This document shows, one piece after another, positions 9,574 through 18,159 of a stretch of DNA of 64,000 nucleotides. A program made the translations under genes and the position numbers. Source of the stretch: Sphingosinicella sp963974575. Lineage in GTDB: Bacteria > Pseudomonadota > Alphaproteobacteria > Sphingomonadales > Sphingomonadaceae. The stretch covers positions 310,001 to 374,000 of the forward strand of contig NZ_CAXBBQ010000002.1 of assembly GCF_963974575.1 (NCBI RefSeq), written 5' to 3'. The notes under the pieces are model-generated. The model was not told the origin of the DNA and made no database searches. It worked only from the letters and a program-made list of their open reading frames with translations. Every line of letters starts with the position of its first letter. The stretch's first letter is position 1.

Positions 9574-9602
9574 ATTATACTCATCAGTAGGCGAAGATAC
9601 AA
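9574..9602 (-). promoter_or_regulatory. Possible promoter of the Fe-ADH/TetR/CoA-ligase/LLM operon
   Basis: On the minus strand a TATAAT (complement of 9574-9579) lies 17 bases from TTGTAT (complement of 9597-9602). The candidate operator at 9576-9591 overlaps the -10 element. The transcript would have a leader of roughly 100 bases that contains the second operator copy. Confidence 0.45.
9576..9591. promoter_or_regulatory. Candidate TetR operator 2 (TATACT-CATC-AGTAGG)
   Basis: Second copy of the 16-bp palindrome in the divergent 9470-9629 promoter region, 49 bases from the first. It overlaps the TATAAT of the predicted minus-strand promoter, as expected for a repressor site. Confidence 0.7.
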
Positions 9603-9629
9603 GACTATTGCCGATACAGCTGGAAATGG

Positions 9630-10802
9630 ATGACCGTGGCAACAGAGGGAGCCAAGAGCGCGACAGGGCCGTTGTCTGGCATTCGGATCGTGGAATTCGC
9701 CGGTCTTGGGCCTACCCCCTTTGCCGCCATGCTGCTCGCCGATTACGGCGCAGATGTGCTGCGCATCGATCGCAAGGGCCAGGCCGGCCTTTCCCCGGGT
9801 GATGGCAGGCAGGACTTTCTGAACCGCAGCCGCAGTTCGATCGCGCTCGATCTCAAATCCGCCGATGGCCTCGCGCTTGCGCGGACGCTGATCGGCAAGG
9901 CCGACGTTCTCCTCGAAGGTTATCGCCCCGGCGTCATGGAGCGGCTGCAACTCGGCCCCGACGAGGCGTTGGCCCTCAACTCCCGGCTCATCTACGCGCG
10001 CATGACGGGCTGGGGCCAAAGTGGACCGCTAGCGCAGAAGGCTGGGCACGACATCAATTATGTGGCGCTTACCGGGGGGCTCCACATGATGGGCAGCGCA
10101 GAGGCCCCGCCCCCCGTCCCCCTCAACGTCGTCGGAGATTTTGGTGGCGGTGGAATGCTGGTTGTTTCGGGCATCCTGGCCGCCCTTGTGGAGCGCCAGT
10201 CGAGCAGCCGCGGCCAGATCATCGATGCCGCCATGATCGATGGCGCGGCCCTGCTGCTCACCCAGCTTTACGCTTGGAAGGCTATGGGCTTCTGGACATC
10301 CGAGCGCGCCGCGAACCTGTTGGATGGCGGCGCCTATTTCTACCGCTGCTATGAAACCGCGGAAGGCTACGTCGCGGTCGGCGCGATCGAACCTCAATTC
10401 CATGCCGCGCTGATCGCCGGGCTTGGGCTTGAGCTCGCAGATTTTTCCGATCACATGAACCGCGCGCTCTGGCCGGATCGCTCTCGGACGCTCGAAGCTC
10501 TGTTCAAAACACGCACCCGTGATGAATGGATCGCTATTTTCGAGCCGCTCGACGCGTGCGTGACGCCGGTCCTGACGCAGGAAGAAGCCATCCGCCACTC
10601 CGCAAACGTAAGCCGAAATGTCTTCACGGGCGTGGAGCGCGCAGAGCCCAATCCGGCGCCGCGTTTCTCGCGGACGCCTGCACAAATTCGCAGTGCGCCT
10701 ACGTTGCCCGGCCAAGGTGGCTATGCCGCATTGAAAGCGTGGGGCATTCCTGATGTGGAGATTCGGGCTCTCGTTGCCCGCGACGGCCTTTCTGCTGAAT
10801 AG
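9630..10802 (+). CDS. CaiB/BaiF family III CoA transferase or racemase
   Basis: A 390-residue class III CoA-transferase family protein (GIRIVEFAGLGPTPFAAMLL near the N-terminus, then LADYGADVLRID). Members move CoA between acids, or racemise 2-methylacyl-CoAs (AMACR branch). The pattern GPTPFAAMLLADYGADV and the residues around GHDINYVALTGGLH resemble the alpha-methylacyl-CoA racemase branch. That would suit breakdown of a methyl-branched or terpenoid acid. The gene is divergent from the Fe-alcohol dehydrogenase operon and shares its double-operator promoter region. It converges on the P450 gene with 14 bases between. Confidence 0.88.
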   Translation: MTVATEGAKSATGPLSGIRIVEFAGLGPTPFAAMLLADYGADVLRIDRKGQAGLSPGDGRQDFLNRSRSSIALDLKSADGLALARTLIGKADVLLEGYRPGVMERLQLGPDEALALNSRLIYARMTGWGQSGPLAQKAGHDINYVALTGGLHMMGSAEAPPPVPLNVVGDFGGGGMLVVSGILAALVERQSSSRGQIIDAAMIDGAALLLTQLYAWKAMGFWTSERAANLLDGGAYFYRCYETAEGYVAVGAIEPQFHAALIAGLGLELADFSDHMNRALWPDRSRTLEALFKTRTRDEWIAIFEPLDACVTPVLTQEEAIRHSANVSRNVFTGVERAEPNPAPRFSRTPAQIRSAPTLPGQGGYAALKAWGIPDVEIRALVARDGLSAE

Positions 10803-10816
10803 ATGCGGTTGACGGG

Positions 10817-12070
10817 TTACCAATCGATCTGAAGTTCCGTCAGGCCGCGAAAGTGCACCCCGCGCCAGTGCGGACTCTGTATATCTACGCGCATCGTCGG
10901 GAGTCGCTGTGCGAGCGTCGCAAGGCCGATCTCGCCTTCCAGGCGCGCGAGTTCTGCGCCGACGCAGAAATGAATACCGCCGCCGAACGTCAGATGCCGC
11001 GGGCCGTCGCGCGTTATGTCGAAGACATCCGGATCTTTAAAAACGCGCGGATCGCGGTTGGCCGCGCCCAGCATCGCCATCACACGCTGGCCGGCCGCGA
11101 TCGTACGCCCGCCGAAAGTCGTATCGGCAAAGGCGGTGCGGTAGGTCATCGTAAGCGAACTTTCGAAACGCAGGATTTCCTCGGATGCGGACGCCGCGAG
11201 CGCAGGATCGCTTACAAGTTTCGCCCACTCCCCGGGATGACGGTGCAGCGTCAGCAACCCGTTGCCAAGCATGTGGGCGGTCGTTTCAAACCCGGCACCG
11301 AACAGCGCAATCGCAACCGTGGTCATCTCCCATTCGGAAAGGCCGTTGCCGTTATCACGTGCCTCGAGAAGCGCCGTAGCGAGGTCATCGCGCGGCTCAC
11401 TCCGCCGGCGATCGAAAACCTTCTTGAAGAAGCGTTCCAGGAACAAGATCTGGTCGTTTGCCAGTTTCAACTCGTCTGCAGGAAGCGGCCGCATCTCCAG
11501 GACGAGGAAACTATCCTGGATCGCCTTGTTGAGCGCCATGAGCAGATCGTCATCCGCCTCATCAGCATCAATACCCAGCATTTCGCACATGACAGCCGTA
11601 GGGAGCTTGTAAGCAAAATCGTGGATGAACTCCATGCGGCCACCGTCGATCACCTTATCGAGCAGCCGATCGGTTATCTCCTGAATGCGCGGGCGCATGG
11701 CCTGCACACGTCGCGCCGTGAGCGCCTGCGTCACGAGCCCGCGAAGCCGGGTATGTTTCGGCGGGTCTTGAAATACGAACACGTCGGCGAGCCAGCGGTA
11801 GGCGGGATGCGAGAAAACATCGAAATCCTCGCCGTAAAGAAGCCGAATATTCCGCTCGAAATCGCCCTGTCCGAAGTTCTGGCGATCCATGATGATCGCG
11901 CGAACATCATCGTAACGCGTCACCACCCAATAGCCGTGATCCGACCAGTGCACGGGATCATGTTCGCGAAGTAGGGCGAATGCGGGATAAGGATCGGCGA
12001 GCAGTTCTGTATCGCTCGGGTCCATCGCGAAGTTTTGAAGCCAACGTCCCGATGCAATATCCGCCATCAT
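10817..12070 (-). CDS. Cytochrome P450
   Basis: A 417-residue soluble bacterial P450. The heme ligand is Cys369 in FGGGIHFCVGAELAR, the I-helix oxygen groove is AGFETT near residue 250, and the ExxR motif is EEILR. No membrane anchor is seen. Its ATG overlaps the stop of the hydrolase gene upstream (ATGA). Redox partners (ferredoxin, ferredoxin reductase) are not encoded in the island and must come from elsewhere. The likely role is hydroxylation of the compound taken up by the neighbouring TonB receptor. The CYP family cannot be assigned without a search. Confidence 0.93.
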   Translation of the reverse strand: MMADIASGRWLQNFAMDPSDTELLADPYPAFALLREHDPVHWSDHGYWVVTRYDDVRAIIMDRQNFGQGDFERNIRLLYGEDFDVFSHPAYRWLADVFVFQDPPKHTRLRGLVTQALTARRVQAMRPRIQEITDRLLDKVIDGGRMEFIHDFAYKLPTAVMCEMLGIDADEADDDLLMALNKAIQDSFLVLEMRPLPADELKLANDQILFLERFFKKVFDRRRSEPRDDLATALLEARDNGNGLSEWEMTTVAIALFGAGFETTAHMLGNGLLTLHRHPGEWAKLVSDPALAASASEEILRFESSLTMTYRTAFADTTFGGRTIAAGQRVMAMLGAANRDPRVFKDPDVFDITRDGPRHLTFGGGIHFCVGAELARLEGEIGLATLAQRLPTMRVDIQSPHWRGVHFRGLTELQIDW

Positions 12071-12972
12071 GCAAGCCTTTCAGGGCTATAGACCGGTCTG
12101 AACACTGACCCTTCCGGCAAAACGCGAACGGCATGCACACCGCCGAAATGCGCGGGAACGAGAAGCGAACCCCTTTGCGCCGCTTCTTCGAGAACAGCAC
12201 GGCGGCTTTCGCGCGCTCTATCCTGATCTTCACAGAACTGGCTGTTCCAGTCCGGATTATGGATCTGGATCGGATGGTGAAGGACATCGCCCACGAAAAG
12301 GGCGGAATCGCCTCCGGAAAGAACACGCATGGCCAGATGACCGGGCGTATGCCCGGCGACAGCAAACAGATCGATCCCGGGCAGCACTTCAAACCCGTCC
12401 TCGGCCCATTCCACCCGGTTCTGGTCGATCAGCGGCTGAACACTGTCTTCGAACACGCCGGCGTTCACCGCCTTGCCTGTCGCCGAAGGTCCCGCACTGT
12501 CATCATTCGGATCCCAGTAAGCACGATCACCCAGTGGCAGGATGTATCGCGCATTGGGGAAGGTCGCCTTCCATCCGTCGTCCGAGCGTATGGTGTTCCA
12601 GCCGACGTGATCGATATGGAGGTGCGAACAGACCACCGTGTCGATGTCGCCGGGCTGGAATCCCGCCGCGCCGAGCCGGTCAAGAAATTCCGTCTGCAGG
12701 CCGCCGAAGATCGGAATTCCCGGCCGCTCCTTGTCGTTCCCCGCGCCAGTGTCGAACAGAATCCTTTCAGCGCCGGTATCGATCAGCCAGCTTTGCAGGA
12801 AGCCATAGATGAGTCCGGTTTCCGGCTGGTGATAGTCCGGCACAAGCTCATGTTCATGCGGCTGCCAGAGCGCTTCGTCGAAGCCCCGGAACATCGCGGC
12901 GGGCGGCGCGAAGCCGCCCTGCCATTCCTCAATTCGATGAAGCGTCATGTCTCCGATACGAAACCTGTCCAT
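12067..12972 (-). CDS. Metallo-beta-lactamase-fold hydrolase
   Basis: A 301-residue MBL-fold protein with the metal motif HLHIDH (in CSHLHIDHVGWN, about residue 115), a later metal His in VAGHTPGHL, and an Asp in FVGDVLHHP. It lacks a signal peptide, so it is probably cytoplasmic. Enzymes of this shape include lactonases. A lactone made by the Baeyer-Villiger monooxygenase 3 kb upstream would be a natural substrate, but that is an inference. GGGAGGCG precedes the start. It lies between the TonB receptor and the P450 gene in one minus-strand series. Confidence 0.9.
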   Translation of the reverse strand: MDRFRIGDMTLHRIEEWQGGFAPPAAMFRGFDEALWQPHEHELVPDYHQPETGLIYGFLQSWLIDTGAERILFDTGAGNDKERPGIPIFGGLQTEFLDRLGAAGFQPGDIDTVVCSHLHIDHVGWNTIRSDDGWKATFPNARYILPLGDRAYWDPNDDSAGPSATGKAVNAGVFEDSVQPLIDQNRVEWAEDGFEVLPGIDLFAVAGHTPGHLAMRVLSGGDSALFVGDVLHHPIQIHNPDWNSQFCEDQDRARESRRAVLEEAAQRGSLLVPAHFGGVHAVRVLPEGSVFRPVYSPERLA

Positions 12973-13044
12973 CCCTTGCGCCTCCCACGGTTATCGTGTC
13001 CAGGCGACGGCGTTCCCGACGCCCGGACCACGAAACCGACGCGA

Positions 13045-15309
13045 TCAGAACGCGTAGCCGAGCGTGAACCCATAGGTACGCGGCGTGATGACCGACCCGA
13101 CCCGAACGAGTGCGAAGGTTGGCGCCGTCACGATGTTGTTCGAGATCGCGAACTTGTCGGTAAGGTTGCGCGCCCAGAGGCTCGCGGACAGGCCACTCTC
13201 ATGCTTGTAGGTGAGATTTGCGTTTACAAGCGCATATCCCCCCTGCGCCGCATCGCTGTTGTTGAACTCGGTGAAATAGACCTTGCTCTGATAGCTCATG
13301 TCGGCACCAAGTGTCAGCTCGCCAGGGCCAACGTCCACAGTATAGTCGAAGCCTGCACCGAACGAGAATTTCGGCGCGTTTGGCAGGCGCTTTCCATCGA
13401 GATCAGCAAGCGCCGGATCCGATGGGCACGCGTCGTAGGAAATTCCCGGCCGGCTGACGGCCGCGCCATAGTAGCCGTTACAGAAATCCTGGAACTTCGC
13501 ATTGAGATAGGCGGCGTAGGCATTCAGCGTAAGATTGTCGTTCACACGCCCGCTGAGCTCAAGCTCGGCGCCATAATTCTTCGCGGCGCCGGCATTGATC
13601 GTTTCCACGATGCTCTGCGCGTTGACGAAGCCGACCTGAAGATCGGTGTAGTCGTAATAGAACACAGCACCGCTCAAAAGGATGCGGTTGTCGGCAAGCT
13701 GCTGCTTGAAGCCTGCCTCATAGTTCCACACGAATTCGGGATCGATCACCGAGTTCGCGCTGCCCACGTTTATAACGCCGGACTTGAAACCGCGCGTGAC
13801 CGTACCGTAGATCAGCGTAGCGTCGGCCGGCCGCCATTCGACGAGCAGCTTCGGCGTAATCGCGCCCCACCCCTTCTTTCGATCGGTGGGAATATCGATC
13901 CCTGCCGCTTCGAAAGTGAACTGGCCGACGCCTTTGCGCCGTTCATAGCTGTAACGCGCACCCGCCGTGACCCTCAGCTGAGACGTCAGATCGAACGCCG
14001 CCTGCGCGAAGACGCCGTAAGACTTCGTATCGACCGTACCGCGCTGGAAATAGTTGCCGTCGTCGAACGTATCCGCCGGCAATCCGAAGAGAAGCCCGAG
14101 GTTGATCGTCGGCACCTTGACTTCGCCGTAGAGCTCCTCCTCGAAATACATCGCGCCTGCGAGGATATCGAGGCCGCCGCTCTTGTAGTTCAGCAGCAGT
14201 TCCTGGCTGAACGAGTTGGCGTCCTCGACGTAGTTGTTCTGACCGTACATCCAGACGTCCGAAACGTCGAGATCGGTCCGATTGAAGCGGCTGAAATCAC
14301 GGTATGCTGTGATCGACTTCAGGTTGAAATCACCCGAATCCCACTCGACAAGAGCCGTGTAGTTCTCGCCGTTGCGCTTATTGATCGGGTCTTCGTCCGA
14401 ATAGATGTTCCGGAGGTTCGGCTTCTCGCCGCGCGCGGTATAATAATCAAAGATCGTTTCACCGCCGAGCAACTTGTGCGGCAGAGATTCCGCCGGAACG
14501 ATCGTCGGACCGAAGTAATGGAAGGCGTAGTTGTTGTCATCTTCCTCATAGTGCTCGACGATCAGCGATGCGGTCAGTTCCGGCGAAAGGCGCGCCTCCA
14601 GAATGCCGCGTACCGCATAGGCATCGCGGTTGTCGACATCGGAGCCTGTGAAGAGGTTCTTGCCGTATCCGTCGCGCTTTTCCCTCTTGCCCGCGACCCT
14701 GAAGAGCAGCGTGTCTGCTATGAGCGGACCTCCAACGGCGCCTTCCAGCGTAACAGCATCGTAATTCGCATACGTACCGCGAATGTAGCCGGACAAATCT
14801 TCAGTCGGCTTGGCGGTAACGAGATTGATGGCGCCGCCCGTGGCGCCGCGTCCATAAAGCGTTCCCTGCGGCCCGCGCAGCACCTCGATCTGTGCAAGGT
14901 CGTAGAAACCCGCGAGCTGCGCCGCCGGCCGCGAGATCATCGCGCCGTCCTGAAGGAATGCCACGGCACCGTCTGCACCAAGATCGATGCTTGTCATGCC
15001 GATGCCGCGAATGAAGGTGCGGTTCACACCGAACTGGTCGCCGATCGACACATTCGGCACCGAAGACTGAAGGTCGCCGATGTCCTGAATACCGCCTGGC
15101 CCCAGATCCTGGGAGGAGATCGCCGACACTGCGGCCGCGGTATCCGCAAGCGACGTGTTCTGGCGCGTCGCAGTGATGACGATTTCCGAAGCCTGCGGCT
15201 CATCGGCGCTATCAGCGCCCCGCACCTGTTGCGCCAGCGCGAGCCCCGAGAACGACGCAGTCGCCAGAAGGCCAGCCCCGAATGCAAATACACATGAGTT
15301 CCGTCGCAT
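13045..15309 (-). CDS. TonB-dependent outer-membrane receptor
   Basis: A 754-residue receptor with a signal peptide ending near ALAQQ, a TonB box-like segment (SEIVITATRQN), the plug motif IEVLRGPQGTLYGRGATGGAINLVT, and a beta-barrel ending in aromatic residue Phe (TLGYAF). GGGGAGGTG precedes the start. It probably heads the transcript of receptor, MBL-fold hydrolase and P450, bringing the island's substrate across the outer membrane. Two copies of the 16-bp palindrome (15351-15366 and 15482-15497) lie upstream, tying it to the same regulator as the rest of the island. Confidence 0.95.
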   Translation of the reverse strand: MRRNSCVFAFGAGLLATASFSGLALAQQVRGADSADEPQASEIVITATRQNTSLADTAAAVSAISSQDLGPGGIQDIGDLQSSVPNVSIGDQFGVNRTFIRGIGMTSIDLGADGAVAFLQDGAMISRPAAQLAGFYDLAQIEVLRGPQGTLYGRGATGGAINLVTAKPTEDLSGYIRGTYANYDAVTLEGAVGGPLIADTLLFRVAGKREKRDGYGKNLFTGSDVDNRDAYAVRGILEARLSPELTASLIVEHYEEDDNNYAFHYFGPTIVPAESLPHKLLGGETIFDYYTARGEKPNLRNIYSDEDPINKRNGENYTALVEWDSGDFNLKSITAYRDFSRFNRTDLDVSDVWMYGQNNYVEDANSFSQELLLNYKSGGLDILAGAMYFEEELYGEVKVPTINLGLLFGLPADTFDDGNYFQRGTVDTKSYGVFAQAAFDLTSQLRVTAGARYSYERRKGVGQFTFEAAGIDIPTDRKKGWGAITPKLLVEWRPADATLIYGTVTRGFKSGVINVGSANSVIDPEFVWNYEAGFKQQLADNRILLSGAVFYYDYTDLQVGFVNAQSIVETINAGAAKNYGAELELSGRVNDNLTLNAYAAYLNAKFQDFCNGYYGAAVSRPGISYDACPSDPALADLDGKRLPNAPKFSFGAGFDYTVDVGPGELTLGADMSYQSKVYFTEFNNSDAAQGGYALVNANLTYKHESGLSASLWARNLTDKFAISNNIVTAPTFALVRVGSVITPRTYGFTLGYAF

Positions 15310-15350
15310 AGCAGCACCTCCCCGATCGTTTATAGCTTATGCACAAAGAA

Positions 15351-15366
15351 TATACTTGTGAGTAGA
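15351..15366. promoter_or_regulatory. Candidate TetR operator 3 (TATACT-TGTG-AGTAGA)
   Basis: A 16-bp imperfect palindrome 42 bases upstream of the TonB receptor start. On the minus strand a TATATT, which could serve as the -10 element, overlaps it. Confidence 0.72.
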
Positions 15367-15481
15367 TTTTGCAAGCGCGTTCAATAGCTCGAATCCATTG
15401 AACTCCGATGTTATAAAACCACGCAAATTCAAAATGTTGAGGTAAGCGGCCGCAAAAAGCCCAGCGCGCGATTCAATTTTC

Positions 15482-15497
15482 CATACTGATTGGTATA
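15482..15497. promoter_or_regulatory. Candidate TetR operator 4 (CATACT-GATT-GGTATA)
   Basis: Fourth copy of the palindrome, 116 bases from operator 3 and between the end of the Baeyer-Villiger gene and the TonB receptor. It is slightly degenerate in the right half. Paired sites here mirror the paired sites at 9511 and 9576. Confidence 0.6.
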
Positions 15498-15536
15498 AAC
15501 ACTCGTGAGCGTGAGCGCACTGCGAGGCTGGCCGCG

Positions 15537-17504
15537 CTAGCCGTTCGCCGCTGCCGCCTCGCCTTCCTGGGCAATTGCGCGCTCGCCCGTGAAAATGAAT
15601 TCGGCTGGGTGGGCCTTCCGCGTCATGCGCCAGAACGCATCGTTCCGCCATGGCGTAATGGCAACAATGCGACCGCGCGCATTGCGATACCAATTCTCCG
15701 TGCCAGGGTGGGTCCACACGAGCTTTTCATGCGCGGCATCCACTTTGTTCGCGTAGTCGGCATAAACCTGCTCGCGAACTTCCACCGCGGATGCGCCCTG
15801 CCGTACCATCTCCTCGACAATCCTCAGCGCATAGTGGGCTTGGTTCTCGATCGAGCGAATCATGCTCCCGCCATGACCTGAACCCACATTGGGCCCAAGC
15901 AGGATAAAGAAGTTCGGAAATCCGGGAACCACGGTGCCCAAATACGCGGCGGCGTTGTCTCCGTCCCAGAAGTCGCGCAGCACCCGCCCACCGCGCCCGA
16001 CAACATCGTAAGAGCCAAGAACATTCGCCGCCTGAAAGCCCGTGGCCAGGATCAGAACATCTGCTGAAACGCTGTCACCGTTCCCGGCGATGAGCTGCTC
16101 CCCCCGAATCTCGGCTAGGCGATCCGGGATCAGCCGCACATTTTCCCGTCGAAGCGTACGATACCATCCATTGTCCAGCAGCATACGTTTTGCGAACGGC
16201 GGGTAATCTGGAAGGACTTGCGGCAGAAGGTCCTGGCGATCGCCGAGTTCGTCCATCACGTACCGCGTGAAATACTCGCGGTGACCGTCGTTGATCGCAT
16301 TCACGGCACGCTCGGGATAGTCCCAATCGGGATCCCTAAACAGGGTACCGTGCACTCTGTCGTTGAACGTCCACGACAGGCGCTGCTCGTACCAGGCCCT
16401 GTAAAGCGGCACGGTCTGGAGCAGATAGCGCACACCGTCCGGCACCGCCTTTCTGAACTGTGGGAATGGGGCGGCCCATTGCTTCGAACGCGCGAAAATC
16501 GTGAGTTCTGAGACGCTTTCGGCAATGGCAGGCACAACCTGCATGGCCGAAGCCCCGTTTCCGACGACCGCCACGCGCTTGCCCGACACATCCAGATCCT
16601 CGGGCCAATCGGAGGTGTGCACAACGCGGCCCGCGAAGTCCTCGATCCCTGGAATCTTCGGAACCAGCGGTATGTTCAATATACCGACCGCACTGAAGAT
16701 GAGGTCTGCGTAGTGATGCGCGATCCGCCCATTCTTGTCGGCGATGGTGACTTTCCAGCGGCTCTCGCTCTCCACCCACTCAGCCTTCTGAACCGTCGTC
16801 TCGAAGCTGACACGATCATTCAGGCCGTACTCAGCGGCGGTTTCGACGAGATAGGAGGAAATCTCGTCGCGCAGCGGGAAATACTTGGACCAGTCGGCGC
16901 CGCGAAACGAGAAGGTATAAGTGAGGTTCGGCGTATCGACGCCGCAGCCGGGATAGCGGTTTTCCCACCACGTCCCGCCGAACTGCGTGTTTTTTTCAAA
17001 GATTCTACACTCTACGCCCATCTCGGCGAGCTTGATCGCCGCGCATATTCCAGAAACGCCCGCGCCGATCACGATTGCGCTCAACGGCCGCTCAGGCCGA
17101 GGCACTGACACCTCTCCTTCCAGCCTCATCGTCGCAGCGATGACATCCCCGTATTCATCCGGCACGTCTTCGACCATGGCAACGCTCAGCATGTGCGCAA
17201 GCTGAGCGTTGGAGGGGCGCGGCAGCGCAAGATCCTGTCCGTTCAGCCAAGCCACGATCGCGTCGTAGGCAGCATCCCGAATCAGCTGCTGAAGATCATC
17301 CGGAAGCCCCGCCGAATCATTGTCGTCAAGCCCTTTGCCACGCTTCGGCGCGAACGGTTCCTCCAGCCATTTGGCGTCACCGGCCATCTGGAAGAGGCAC
17401 ATCAGCAGAGAGGGAATATTACCGTGATCGACGCCCGCGCGAAGCCTGGCATAGTCGACGCCCGCGCCCGCGGCAGGCCTGTCGGTAATTTTTTCCAATC
17501 TCAT
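15537..17504 (-). CDS. Baeyer-Villiger flavin monooxygenase
   Basis: A 655-residue FAD/NADPH enzyme that should insert oxygen next to a ketone to give an ester or lactone. It has the FAD motif VIGAGVSG at about residue 147, GGTWWENRYPGCGVD, the Baeyer-Villiger fingerprint FAGRVVHTSDWP, and the NADPH loop VVGNGASAMQ. About 145 residues precede the FAD fold, an extension found in some enzymes acting on bulky cyclic ketones. The start at 17504 is preferred to the longer frame from 17576, because the promoter and operator lie between the two. Likely substrate: a cyclic or terpenoid ketone, by inference. Confidence 0.92.
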   Translation of the reverse strand: MRLEKITDRPAAGAGVDYARLRAGVDHGNIPSLLMCLFQMAGDAKWLEEPFAPKRGKGLDDNDSAGLPDDLQQLIRDAAYDAIVAWLNGQDLALPRPSNAQLAHMLSVAMVEDVPDEYGDVIAATMRLEGEVSVPRPERPLSAIVIGAGVSGICAAIKLAEMGVECRIFEKNTQFGGTWWENRYPGCGVDTPNLTYTFSFRGADWSKYFPLRDEISSYLVETAAEYGLNDRVSFETTVQKAEWVESESRWKVTIADKNGRIAHHYADLIFSAVGILNIPLVPKIPGIEDFAGRVVHTSDWPEDLDVSGKRVAVVGNGASAMQVVPAIAESVSELTIFARSKQWAAPFPQFRKAVPDGVRYLLQTVPLYRAWYEQRLSWTFNDRVHGTLFRDPDWDYPERAVNAINDGHREYFTRYVMDELGDRQDLLPQVLPDYPPFAKRMLLDNGWYRTLRRENVRLIPDRLAEIRGEQLIAGNGDSVSADVLILATGFQAANVLGSYDVVGRGGRVLRDFWDGDNAAAYLGTVVPGFPNFFILLGPNVGSGHGGSMIRSIENQAHYALRIVEEMVRQGASAVEVREQVYADYANKVDAAHEKLVWTHPGTENWYRNARGRIVAITPWRNDAFWRMTRKAHPAEFIFTGERAIAQEGEAAAANG

Positions 17505-17546
17505 TTCCTCTTGCAGCGCGGCCACGAAGGGCAGTTGCGTGCATTT

Positions 17547-17576
17547 AATATACTGCTGGGTATGACAACATGTCAA
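17547..17576 (-). promoter_or_regulatory. Promoter of the Baeyer-Villiger gene
   Basis: On the minus strand, TTGACA (complement of 17571-17576) is followed after 18 bases by TATATT (complement of 17547-17552). The operator at 17549-17564 covers the -10 element and spacer, so a bound repressor would block RNA polymerase. Confidence 0.65.
17549..17564. promoter_or_regulatory. Candidate TetR operator 5 (TATACT-GCTG-GGTATG)
   Basis: Fifth copy of the 16-bp palindrome, 45 bases upstream of the Baeyer-Villiger start and overlapping its best promoter. Confidence 0.7.
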
Positions 17577-18159
17577 CGCGCAACGCGCCGTGCCCCGAAA
17601 GCACGGCTGAGCTATACCGGATGGTAGGCTGTTTCCAGCGCCTAGCGGAAATCAAGAAGCTTTTCCGCGGGTTAGAATGAACCCCCTTGGAAATGTGTGT
17701 GCGACACGTCGCGCCGTCTAGCTTAGCCGCGCGAGGCAAATAATCCTCTCGCACGCCCAAGTTCACCCCAATTCACAAGGAAGAACACAGGCGTGGACTT
17801 GGCCAACTGCTCCACAAAAGGTTCTTCGGCCAACAGAGACCAACCCGCGCGCACCTCTTTCGACACGCAAAGACCTAAAAAATCTTGCTTTTCATGCAGG
17901 AGACAGTCGGCACGCCAAGGCGTGAATTCTGCGCACATTGGCGCCACGAATCAAAAAGCCCGCCATCCCAATAAATTCAGGGGGAAAGGCACTACTCATG
18001 AATAAACATCGCCAATTTCTGGCGACAACGGCGGCCATCCGGTCCCCTTTTCGGGATTTTTGGGAGTCACGAAGCGAAAACGAACACCGTCACCTTCTGG
18101 CTCTCTGCGCTATGAGCCCCGCTATCCCTCGGCAGTCTCTGCCGTCTCCGCCTCGACAC
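17577..18159. other. Intergenic region between oxidative island and ectoine operon
   Basis: About 580 bases without a convincing gene. It separates the Baeyer-Villiger promoter from the 3' end of the ProP-like gene. A small inverted repeat (CACGCC-AA-GGCGTG near 17910) and a CCC-GAAAA-GGG hairpin near 18046-18060 on the minus strand, which could end the ectoine transcript, are visible. The short frame starting at 17998 was judged not to be a gene. Confidence 0.45.

Noticed and set aside
12133..15297. A 1054-codon open frame on the plus strand
   Set aside because: It runs antisense through the MBL-fold and TonB receptor genes and has no domain features; high GC keeps the opposite frame open.
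17505..17576. An extended start for the Baeyer-Villiger gene at 17576
   Set aside because: It would place the promoter and operator inside the coding region; the ATG at 17504 is preferred.
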